From Ciona savignyi (Eukaryota; Chordata; Ascidiacea; Phlebobranchia; Cionidae), in assembly GCA_000149265.1 (NCBI GenBank), contig CH002592.1, positions 594,802-658,801 on the forward strand: a stretch of 64,000 nt of DNA, read 5' to 3'. A program made the translations under genes and the position numbers. The notes under the pieces were generated by a model, which searched no databases, was not told where the DNA came from, and was given only the letters and a program-made list of their open reading frames with translations. Within the stretch, counting starts at the first letter, position 1. Each line of letters opens with the position of its first letter. Of this stretch, positions 54,622-64,000 are shown piece by piece.

Positions 54622-54925
54622 CTAGTGGGCGAATGTTCACATGTGAAACGTGTTGAATCTGTTGTGGTGTTTGTTCCTGGGTTTGTAGCATTTGTTGTGG
54701 TTGATCAGCTTGTAGCGGGTTTTGTTGAGGCTGTTGTGGATTTTGTGGCTGTTGTAGTATTTGGAGGAGTTGCTGTTGGTTTTGGTCCTGGGTTCGTTGA
54801 AGTTGTTGCTGGGATTGTAGAATATGCTCTTGGGTTCGTAACAATTGTTGTGCAGATAGGTCGTTGTAATGAACATGAAGGTCTTGAATTTGCGCCCCTC
54901 CTGGTATATTAATGAAAGGGGGTCC
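54622..54925 (-). CDS. Internal exon encoding a glutamine-rich segment
   Basis: On the minus strand an acceptor (tttatacag|GGA) and a donor (CTAG|gtaagtatt) bound 304 nt with one open frame: GPPFINIPGGAQIQDLHVHY, then NDLSAQQLLRTQEHILQSQQ, a long Q/P/N-rich run, and a HVSHVNIRPL ending. It enters in phase 0 and leaves in phase 1. The Q-rich part may form a helix or disordered linker. It lies on the same strand and upstream of the NACHT exon, whose acceptor is also phase 1, so it could be the exon spliced to it. It could also belong to an unrelated gene. Confidence 0.6.
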
Positions 54926-55443
54926 CTGTATAAATACAGGTATTTAAAAATTGTATTTAAAAGAAATTTTAACAATTAAATCAATTCTATGTTAAAAATA
55001 AATTGTTATTAAACACCACTTTCAATTAAGAATATATGTGAGGTGCGCCTGAATAAATTAGGTTTGATAGAACCAAAAATCGTACCGATTGCAAAAACAG
55101 ATTTGCAAACCACGGGTCTCATAAATAATCGCAATACCACTGTTTGTAAAATGTTTATTCCGATAATACATTACATAATACAGATTTGCGCATGAAAAAC
55201 CTCTATTAAAATAAATTAAATTTTGGAAATAAATTGTTGTTTATTTATAAGTGAGGATATTTATGTAAATACATCTACGTTTCCAGAATTCGGATATACA
55301 TTGAAACAGAACTAAATATTATATTTCTATTAGGCCTGCCGAAAACTTTCGTTGCGACCAAATAAAAGTGTGCCTGTGTAGAACATCTTAGTTGGTAATT
55401 TTTAATCCAAATTAGAGAAATTTGGCTGATTCTCTAGTTTATG
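54926..55443. other. Unassigned AT-rich stretch
   Basis: No feature is recognised between the Q-rich exon and the LTR element. Confidence 0.4.
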
Positions 55444-55447
55444 CAGC

Positions 55448-55856
55448 TGTGGTTAATCAATGCTTTCGGGAACTAATATAATTGTTTATGTATAATGATC
55501 ACGTATATTGTTTGTAGAACCCGTATGTGAACGACGTATATCTAACAAGTCATTTGCGTCGTATTTACGACAACTACACCGCCCTTTGTAACTAAAACAC
55601 CAGTCATTGCCTGCCTGTTATATATATTGTTGTATATACCGTACATCATATAATGCCACCATTCGCGTTATACTATGCGCTACATTCTAAGTAATAGAAT
55701 GCAGTTTACAGAATAAAGTATTTCGTCTGAAGTCTATTGTCTGAATTATATGCTGCAAGTTATCGGAGTCAGAAATCAGACAAGCACCGACTTTAGCGAC
55801 TAGCGGCCAAATGCGCCTGCCCCGATAAAAAAATTAAGAAAAGCCGGGGTGCTAAA
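55448..55856 (+). repeat. Left LTR
   Basis: 409 bp, starting TGTGGTTAATC and ending GTGCTAAA. Confidence 0.85.
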
Positions 55857-55874
55857 TTGTTGAACCCGACGTGA
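55857..55874 (+). promoter_or_regulatory. Primer-binding-site-like sequence
   Basis: TTGTTGAACCCGACGTGA directly follows the LTR and is identical to the one at 22011-22028. Confidence 0.65.
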
Positions 55875-56365
55875 CATGAACACGCAACCTTCCCGAAGAA
55901 AAGTGTATACCGCAAGCTTTATTTCGAAGTTGTAAGAGAAATAAAAAAAAACGCTGATAGAGAAAAAATTGAAAGATTCCACCTGGAACTTTTTGCAAAA
56001 GAAACCGCCGCCTAAAGCTTTCTATTTATAGACTCAAGACAGCGACGCAACCGACTATTGTTCAAGATCAAGAACTGTGTAATTCACCCAATTGAGCCAA
56101 GACCTCAAAAGGAATCTGCATGAACAACAAAAAGAAGTCGTTTTCTACAGCTCAAAGTTAAGCTTCGCCATGGAAATTCTAACGAACGAAGAAAGAAAAA
56201 TTCTTTTACGATCAGGAGTGTATTTTATTTGTTTTTTTAAATTATTTTAATAATAGCTTTTAGTTTTTTAAGTTTTTGTTTCTGCCTATTTCAAAAACTA
56301 ATTTCTAAGTTATTGTGTGTGCTTGCTAACTGCAATCCAGAGCCACCTGGTTAATTTTATTTGAC

Positions 56366-57100
56366 TTGCAAAAATTTGTAGTCCTAGGTTGGTCTTTTGA
56401 CTTGGATACTACAATGATGCGTAATATCGGTGTCTCACTTTACAGGTTTGAAAACAGAAAGAACAAACCGACACCGTCCACAACTGCACGAACACCGTCT
56501 CAGAAAATGGATAGTAACGCTTGCGATGTTTTGCCATATGATCCTATACGTCCATACAGCAACCGACTTAGCAGTGAATCAGGCACGTCTATGTTTAATT
56601 ATTGTCTGTCGTGTAAAGTTAAAGTTAACGCGCCGTTTGAGTCATGTTTTCGTTGCTACTTTGGCGTTAATGGTCGTCGAAAAGTCCGAAAGGTAAATAA
56701 TCGTAAGCGTAAACGCTTCAATAGACCGTTTTCGAAACGATTGTCGAAATCCGCTCCTCCCAGGTCGTTCTTTGTCACTGATTATAAGACTGGTACGCGC
56801 TATTTGGTGGATGAAAGTGAGGAATGTTCTGTTCTACCTTCAATGGATAATGTAAAGTCATTATTTAACCCCGGAAATTGTTCATTTACGTTGAATGACA
56901 CTAATATCAAAGTGTCTGATAAAGAAACTGTTTTTATAAGTTTTAATGGCGTAGGTAAATTTTCGTTGGAGTTTTCGCGTTGGAAATGTACTGCATCCCG
57001 TAATTGGTAGCGATTTCTTGCAGTATTTTGGTTTTAAAGTAGATGCGCAAAATTGTCGTCTTGTTAAAGTTCCTACTTATAAACGTGTGTCTGTGTAGCC
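56366..57100 (+). pseudogene. Gag-protease remnant with altered active site
   Basis: ORF 56366-57010 contains a basic Gag-like stretch (RKVRKVNNRKRKRFNRPF), then SFFVTDYKTGTRYLVDESEE, where gypsy proteases normally have the catalytic D(T/S)G triad. Here the triad position reads DES. The frame shifts near 56970, after which another frame gives the usual protease C-terminal block (HPVIGSDFLQYFGFKVDA). It is therefore not expected to be an active protease. Confidence 0.65.
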
Positions 57101-57261
57101 TGGTGTTTGATTGCCAAACCACCGTCTATTAGTTTTTGCAAGTTCGAATTAATTGTACGTGGTGCTGTGAAAGGCGATCAAGAATTTTCCCTCAACATCG
57201 AATCTCACCACAACGAGAATAGGCAATACTTTGTTTAAAAAAAGCCTGGAAAAGGGAGATA

Positions 57262-57746
57262 TGTGGTGAATCGATGCTTTCTGGAACTGATATATTAATT
57301 GTTTATGTATAATGATCACGTATATTGTTTGTAGAACCCGTATGTGAACGACGTTTATCTAACAAGTCATTTGCGTCCTATTTACGACAACTACACCGCC
57401 CTTTGTAACTAAAACACCCGTCATTATCGCAATTAAAATAGGCGTCGAATGTCTGTCTCCCTGCTATATATATTGTTGTATATACTGTACATCATATAAT
57501 GCCACCATTCGCGGTATACTATGCGCTGCAATCTAAGTAATATAATGCAGCTTACAGAATAAAGTATTACCGTGCGTCTATAGTCTATTGTCTGAATTAT
57601 ATGCTGCAAGTTATCGGAGTCAGAAATCAGATAAGCACCGACTTTACAAACCGGAAAGGACAGCCTAAAGTGACCTTTTGGTTTAGCGACTAGCGGCCAA
57701 ATGCGCCTGCCCCGATAAAAAGTTAAAGAAAAGCCGGGGTGCTAAA
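57262..57746 (+). repeat. Right LTR
   Basis: 485 bp. It matches the left LTR with two extra segments (around 57426-57455 and 57640-57685). Confidence 0.85.
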
Positions 57747-57750
57747 CAGC

Positions 57751-59366
57751 CAACAATGGTGTTAAGAATCAAAAAGATCATTAAAATGATGTAAACAAAA
57801 ATAATTGCTAAACCTAAGTTCCAATGTGAAAATATGTCTAACAACAGAGATATTACGCAATGAAGTGAACTTGATATCGTGGAAGATGTGAGCGCTCCTT
57901 TCGTAACGACCGTCTACCCTACCAAGTAGATTCAAATGTTAGTAACTAAAATGATCTTTAAGTTACGGGTTTCTTAAACATTTAGGTTTTATCCCGGCGA
58001 TGAAGTTTAATTACTATTTTTTAATGTTTTATTTTTCAGTCAATACAGCGTGCAATAATTACGTAATTTTAAATTTAAATTTAAGAACATAGGAGTTGGC
58101 AAAATAACCAAGAGCTAATCCAAGTAAGCAATGCAACCAACACTAAAGAACTCCTAAATATATTTAATGATTTTAAAACCAAGTGATCGCAGTGTAACAA
58201 CCCATTTTTTTTACTTTTATTATTATTTTTTACTTGCTTGCAAATTTCTGTGGAGACGTTTTAAGCAAAAAAAAACAATATTTAGTCAGTATAAAAATTT
58301 TACGAATGTTGTGGCTTAGTAACAGCCCAAGATAAATTTCCCCCATAAAAGCAATAAAACAAAACCCAGTTTTGGTGTTTTTGACGCCAACATTTCATAA
58401 GAGCTAATATCTTGTGATGTTTGACAAATTATGAGTTTAATCAGGGAAAATGAGACTAAGATATGTAAGCAATTTTTCCATTTTTGAAGCCGATTATTCT
58501 TCGACAGTCGACGAAATAATAGTAATTATTAATCCAAAATAAAAAAATAAATTTCAATGTAAAAGAAAAATATTTCAATGTCTCATACTCACCATGAACC
58601 CTTTTTCGAGAAAACACCCAAAACTCTAAAGCTATTGTTCAATGAATGTGCTCTAACGCTTCATAATAACAGGAATAATAAGTTAATATTAAGTGTTAGC
58701 TGTGTTTTTTTTGTATGCAATGTCAAATTGGATGTAAATTATGCAGAGAAAACTCTCGTCAGATCCAATAATATAAGCACGATATTTCGCATTCGCTGCT
58801 TAAAATGTTAAAATAATGTTATAGAATTAAAAATATTAAAGAAAAATTCCAGTTAACCCTAAAGAGTCCTTATAATGTATGCAAACATTTTATTATATGA
58901 ATGTCGTCTCATGCAAGCTTTGACATACCTTTCCAAGGTTCACTTATTATTGTGACGTACAAAGATGTATTAATTCAGATTTACTTATCTGAACTCGGGT
59001 ATGTTTTAATTTTGAAATAAACACATGCGCACACGCCTGTGTGAGTTATTTATTCAATTTACTGCGTGTTTGACTTAATTTGCCTTTTTGTGGTACATTT
59101 TCCATGCGGTGAAAATTTGTAAAAGACTATGCAGTTATTCGAACTAAAAAACAACTAAATGCTAAAGGAGGGGGGCTTCTAGTAAATTCTTTTACCAATT
59201 CTGCTTTTCAATATTGTGTTAAAGGAAGAACAACAAACGGTTGCCGTACAAGCTTTTTCTTGACAATGTCAGTACAAACTTTTTATCACATAATCGCTGA
59301 TGATAAGTGTCAACGCAACCATATATTTGGAAAGCAACAACAAATGGTGACGAACAACTTTTTTCC
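57751..59366. other. Unassigned AT-rich stretch
   Basis: No gene or repeat is recognised. The short ORF 58578-58811 lacks support. Confidence 0.35.
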
Positions 59367-59378
59367 ACCTTTATAGTG

Positions 59379-59660
59379 CCAGTAGTCCGGCCCGTTGGTC
59401 TAACGGTTAAGTGCGTCGCCTTTTGATCGAAAGGTTGCAGGTGCGAAACTGGTCGCTAGCTAGTCGGTTGTGTCCTTAGACAAGACACTTTACGGACATT
59501 GCCTGAACCCAGCGGATTTATGGGTTCTACCAATTTGAAGGAACGTGTCTATCATATACAACACACTGTAATAGCTCCGGTAACCCGGCGATGGGCGAGA
59601 GGTGATCTGACGATTGATTTTCCCATTTACGGGGATAAAGATGAATATCCTATCCTATCC
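59379..59660 (+). mobile_element. tRNA-derived SINE with 12-bp TSD
   Basis: It is the best-preserved head of the family: tccggcccgttggtctaacg (A box) and gcaggtgcgaaactggtcg (B box). The tail is ggggataaagatgaatatcc + tatcctatcc. The flanks are acctttatagtg (59367-59378) and acctttatcgtg (59661-59672), a duplication with one mismatch. Confidence 0.9.
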
Positions 59661-59739
59661 ACCTTTATCGTGATTTGAGTTGAAAACTTAGAGCAATGCA
59701 ATCGTTGGAATTTCCATAAAGCAAGTACAATGCCATCAA

Positions 59740-60440
59740 GGGTTGGGATTTTACTACCATGGCAACGTCACCCATGGAGGTTAAGATCGAATCGGTTTAC
59801 CGTCAAACTACTCTAATAAGATATGAAAGTGAATTTCTTGTACTCACCCACGGCAAGTTTAACTAAAAGTCTCAGTGGGCTGTTTTACCATCTGAGTACG
59901 AGAATTGGTAGGAACGGTTTAAAGCTGACTGGGAATCCTACGGAGAGCCGCAAGGGTGATTAGCATGGCCATGTTCCTTCGGCCGTGTCAAGAAGGTAAG
60001 TAGGGCAGAAGCGGGGACACAACAACCAACAAATAGCCTTCCACACAAATACAAAAACAATAACAAAACCACGTGCTAATAATGGTCTGCCCTCCTCTTC
60101 ACCGAGTTTGGTCGAAGAATCGAATGCACCTTTACAAAGCAAGCACATAATGCTCTGCGGCATCGAACACAAGATATTCGGCTCCCCTAGCTGCAGCGAT
60201 AGCAATGAAGTCTCCGCTGCCACCTTAGTGAAATTTCCACTGGCACATCAGCTTTTAAATTTAATGACAGAAAAAGTTTTGCAAACGAGCCCAAAGGACC
60301 AATGAAAAACTTTGCAATTGTCCCGTCCCAGCAGCACCACAGACCAACAGCCGCTGCCATTGCGGCAGGTCAAATAAGAATCAGCGGGTCCATTAGGTAA
60401 ATTTTCTTAGTTTAAACCAGCAATCCGGCCATAAAACCTC
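59740..60440 (+). mobile_element. Probable 5' part of an I-like LINE (plus)
   Basis: agtctcagtgggctg, tcacccatggagg and cctacggagagccgcaaggg are reverse complements of leader phrases of the LINE at 52.64-53.1 kb, in the same order. Inside, the minus strand shows a CLLCKGAF cysteine pair, but no clear ORF is assigned. It is a truncated or decayed copy. Confidence 0.5.
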
Positions 60441-62664
60441 CGCGGTCTCTACGTCGTCAACTCAATGTGGTACGTCGTACGCTAATATAGCTATTACCAC
60501 CAGCGTGCGACCTGATGTTTTACCTGGATACAGAGACTGATCCAAGCTGATATTCGCTAAATCGGCAGTGTGATCTCAGTCTCCATGCTGGACGGGTCAC
60601 AACCTGCGACCGAGATACTGGCTAGTCCATCGTCTTTAATGGAAGTCTTTAAAGGAAACCACCCAAAGCAATGGATGTGCATGCTACTTAACCTCTATCA
60701 ACCGCTTTACCTAATTTAGGGCAGAGCCATAAAAACGGATCATCGTCTGAAATTTCCAATTCTCTGGAATGGAGCCGGTTGTTCAGTGGGCTACAGAAAA
60801 TGACACGTTCACATCTGAAACTAAGCAATGAAAGATATCCACTTTCTCTCATTGCCAGTTCCTTCCAATATCCATCCGGAATGACATTTCGCTATTTAAA
60901 TCTGCGACCACGACAGCATCAATCCAGCTAAACTTCCTGTTGTGGAAATGAGTTTATTTTTATTCCTGTAGTAATACGTGCAGGAGTTTTTTAAACTGAC
61001 AATCAGATTCCTTCAGGAAACGGCCCATTTGACCTCTTATCACCGATAGCTCACGGGTTCGGAAGTAACGGGCTATGGAGTAACGGGCTTTCTATGGACT
61101 AAATTTCTGATTTATACCAAAGGTTAAGAGTAGTAGTACAACAAAACTTCACACAGAAAGTGAAACATAGGGATTACCTCGAATTCTTCAGATGATTATA
61201 TGAGGCTACGCAAAGAATATCTATTCACCTGACCCAACAAGACATGTTACAGTCCATATAATGTATAATATCGTACAAAACAGTCAAAATTATGACGGTA
61301 TTTGATTGCTTTGCCAAGTTACCTTAACTGTGACATTGGTAATGGCCAAGATGTTACAAACCATGAGATTACGCTATGGCCACAAAACTCAATTACGTCA
61401 TTTCTAGGATTCATCTAAAGAATCATGTGGATCGGTTTTGTATATCGGATTGGTAATCTACGATTGGTAGATAAACTTGTAAAGTTTCACGTTTAATTGT
61501 ACATGGTTAATACAAACGGAAAACTATGTATGATCAATTTCAAAGCACCAGTCAATACTCAACAACCATCGACCAATAGAATTTACTTGGTTGAAAAATA
61601 TCATTATCATTCATGAGGTGAATAAAGCAGAAGTGATGATACTGAAATAGTTACAAGAGCATTATATGAATTGTAAATTAAAATGTGTTTGGCAAGACTT
61701 AAAGAATACAAATGCATTTGCCAAACTTTCCAATAGTTAAGTTTCGAGCTCAGCTATATAAGTAATATTAGTCTGTTTATAAATGATTATGTATATTATA
61801 TTTTTAGAGATTTTTTTGAGTTGAATTGTGTTTTTCTAATTTTTTGCTACACATCTTAAATTTATTTTGTTCCTGAAAGTTCATGATTTGATAACCCGTT
61901 TTATTCAATAACGTAGCGGCATGACATGATTCTCACGACGCAATTAAAGAAAAATAGAAAAAAAGAATGTAAAATCCCCTCGATTCCGAAAATGTTGTTG
62001 CTGTTGCTAACAATGAGCATTATTACGTCATTATTGTTTTAAAAGCGTTTTGTTGTATCATAAATATCTAAGTGGGCGATTTTGCGTCAACAGTATAAAT
62101 GAGCATTGTTGCATCATCAATATATATATTGTGATTGTTGCGTCACCCATATAAATGCATATTGTTGCGTAATCAAAATAAGTGCGAATTTGCCTTTCTA
62201 ATTTAAGTGTTTTCTTTTCTTTACTGAATATTTACAAGCGTATTTTTGAACAAAGAGTGAATTCTCATTTATTGCTTGATCAAATTGAATATTCGCAACA
62301 AGTGTCAATAGAATTCAACATTGTTTATTTACAAATAAAATTATTCGGGCACATCACCCGACTTACCTCTGCTTGGCGTTCCGGCTCCATTCTAGCTATC
62401 GGACTCACACTCTCCGAGTAATCAACGAGTGCTTGTTGCCTCTGAGGTTTTAGGATTAGCGTCAATTCAGGTTTACGCGTAATATTTAAACAAATCTTAA
62501 TTTCTATTTTATATTGTTTATAAATAAACCAATAACCAACTAAATGGTTGTTTGGACAGTGTGACCAATCCAAATATAAGCGGTGCAACCGATACATATA
62601 CCGACTAACACAAAAATAACTAGAATGTTCCACATTTATTATGGTTTGTTAGAAATATTAATTT
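60441..62664. other. Unassigned stretch
   Basis: 60.44-61.2 kb is less AT-rich and might be more LINE debris, but no motif is readable. 61.2-62.66 kb is AT-rich, with no gene seen. Confidence 0.3.
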
Positions 62665-63341
62665 CACCACAGAGCACTGTTGCGTTTGTTTTCACTACAG
62701 ACGACCACACAATATTGTTGTCTTTATTTCCAAACGAACAACCACACACTATTGTTATGTTTATTTCACCATAGACAACCACACACTATTATTGTGTTTA
62801 TTACACCATAGACAACCACACATTTTTGTTGTGTTTATTTCACTTCAGACAACCACACAGTTTTACTGTGTTTATTTCACTCCAGACAACCACACACTAT
62901 TATTGAGTTTATTTCACCACAGACGACCATACACTATTATTGTGTTTATTACACCATAGGCAACCACACACTTTTGTTGTGTTTATTTCACTTCAGACAA
63001 CCACACAGTTTTACTGTGTTTATTTCACTCCAGACAACCACACACTATTATTGAGTTTATTTCACCACAGACGACCATACACTATTATTGTGTTTATTAC
63101 ACCATAGACAACCACACACTTTTGTTGTGTTTATTTCACCACAGACAACAACACTCTATTATTGAGTTTATTTCACCATAGACAACAACCACACTATTAT
63201 TATGTTTATTTCACCACGGGCAACTGCACACTATTGTTATGTTTATTTCACCACAGACAACCACAGACTGTTGTCGTGTTTATTTCACCACAGACAACCA
63301 CACACTATTATTGAGTTTATTTCACCACAGACAACCACGCA
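62665..63341 (+). repeat. 37-bp tandem repeat (about 18 copies)
   Basis: The unit is gtttatttcaccacagacaa + ccacacactattattga (37 bp). Higher-order similarity is visible: a block of about four units near 62800-62950 recurs at 62950-63100. Plus-strand periodic ORFs through it (for example 63202-63468) are by-products. Confidence 0.95.
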
Positions 63342-63620
63342 AAGAATGTTGCATGAAATTAAAGCGAAACATGTCGGGTTATATAGAATGAAATGCACGC
63401 AAAGAATGTTGCATACCAAAGTAAATGATTATTACACACATGCGGGCATGATTACAGGCACACAATAACGGTTTGGAATCCTACACGTATTACCACAGGG
63501 ATAGAAATTAACGTATTTCCTAACACAAATATTACAATTAAATATCAATGGTACAACCTTTCATGATAAATGGTATTAATATAATAAGATTTGGAACTTT
63601 TGAATTATTTAAAAACCGAA
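63342..63620. other. Unassigned stretch
   Basis: aaagaatgttgcat occurs twice (about 63340 and 63400), giving a short local duplication. Nothing else is seen. Confidence 0.4.
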
Positions 63621-63631
63621 ATTGCACGTAT

Positions 63632-63760
63632 ATACCGTAAAACGTCTATTTCACCGCCATGACGCTCTATTTTTCAACTGTCACTTAAAAATGACGTTCT
63701 ATTAGAGGTGACGTTCAATTAGAGTTTGGCGCTCTATTTTTCGACTATACCTGGTCAAAA
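63632..63760. repeat. Possible DNA-transposon end with repeated CTCTATTTTTC motif
   Basis: acgctctatttttcaactg and gcgctctatttttcgacta flank two attagag-type motifs (ttctattagaggtgacgttc, ttcaattagagtttgg). This clustered direct and inverted arrangement is typical of DNA-transposon termini. The other end would lie beyond the window, so the class is not assignable. Confidence 0.4.
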
Positions 63761-64000
63761 TTTTTAAATGAAATTTAATAATGAAAAAAAATATTCCTCA
63801 CACGGTCGAAAAATCGTTTAAATATACCGGTAAAAGAAAGTCTGTTTGGTAATGCCGGTTTAGAAGGCACAAGGGAAACTGCTATTGATTAATCTTTATT
63901 TTATTTATTTCAAATTGTTTGTTTACCGCATTAATGCTGATTATCTCGACGTGATAATGCATTTTTATTACCGGTATGGTTGAGTTGGTATATTTTAAAT

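Larger units (their letters stand above)
55448..57746 (+). mobile_element. LTR element (Ty3/gypsy-like, internally reduced) with TSD CAGC
   Basis: Direct repeats 55448-55856 and 57262-57746 both start TGTGGT.AATC.ATGC and end ccggggtgctaaa. CAGC flanks both sides (55444-55447 and 57747-57750). TTGTTGAACCCGACGTGA follows the left LTR, as in the element at 19466-22620, and a purine tract (ggaaaagggagat) precedes the right LTR. The interior has only a gag-protease-like frame and no RT or integrase. The right LTR is longer by about 75 bp because of small insertions, and the LTRs differ at several sites, so the insertion is older than the one at 19.5 kb. Confidence 0.85.

Noticed and set aside
54625..54912. 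95-codon plus-strand valine-rich ORF
   Set aside because: It is the complement of the Q-rich exon, and the minus strand has matching splice sites on both sides.
59384..59460. tRNA gene at the head of a SINE
   Set aside because: A- and B-box-like motifs are present, but the sequence does not form a normal tRNA and is followed by the SINE body and a target-site duplication.

Overview
The window looks like AT-rich nuclear DNA from an invertebrate animal. It has spliced genes with GT-AG introns, a NACHT/leucine-rich-repeat (NLR-type) receptor gene, tRNA-derived SINEs, several LINE clades, Ty3/gypsy and BEL/Pao fragments, and a PIF/Harbinger DNA transposon. There are no bacterial operons, rRNA genes or functional tRNA genes. 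A tunicate or another marine invertebrate would fit, but the sequence alone does not fix the species. Two runs of N (20354-20453 and 46688-47311) are assembly gaps.

Layout. 1-17 kb is a graveyard of nested transposable elements: a Tx1/L1-like LINE tail (1-298), a BEL/Pao pol remnant (2.85-3.3 kb), a Tx1/L1-like LINE (4.7-6.5 kb) lying between two copies of a Ty3/gypsy integrase end, and a minus-strand Ty3/gypsy element (about 6.5-13.2 kb) split by a nearly complete Harbinger transposon (8074-12117). A plus-strand gag/protease remnant (15.6-16.9 kb) and several SINEs follow. A 25-bp minisatellite fills 17.4-18.2 kb.

18.7-40 kb holds the main host gene, a minus-strand NLR-type gene. One large NACHT exon (38241-39979) is followed by eleven LRR exons, all starting and ending in phase 0, and a terminal exon with the stop codon (18772-18981). 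A cassette of LRR exons plus introns has been tandemly duplicated, and it includes 36-39 nt microexons that are too short for ordinary ORF finding. Its introns carry a complete LTR element (19466-22620, TSD GACC), SINEs, and two copies of a repeat family rich in perfect palindromes that match the NF-kB half-site pattern.

40.4-53.2 kb is again retroelements: an RLE-type (R2/NeSL-like) LINE with two 3'-UTR copies, a CR1/Jockey-like RT fragment, a minisatellite facing its own inverted copy across an N gap, and a nearly full-length minus-strand I/LOA-like LINE with endonuclease, RT and RNase H. At 54.6 kb a minus-strand glutamine-rich exon has a phase-1 donor that fits the phase-1 acceptor of the NACHT exon, so it may be an upstream exon of the same gene. 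55.4-57.75 kb is a second, related LTR element (TSD CAGC) with a broken protease. The rest (58-64 kb) holds a SINE, LINE 5' debris, a 37-bp tandem repeat and, at the right edge, what looks like the end of a DNA transposon.
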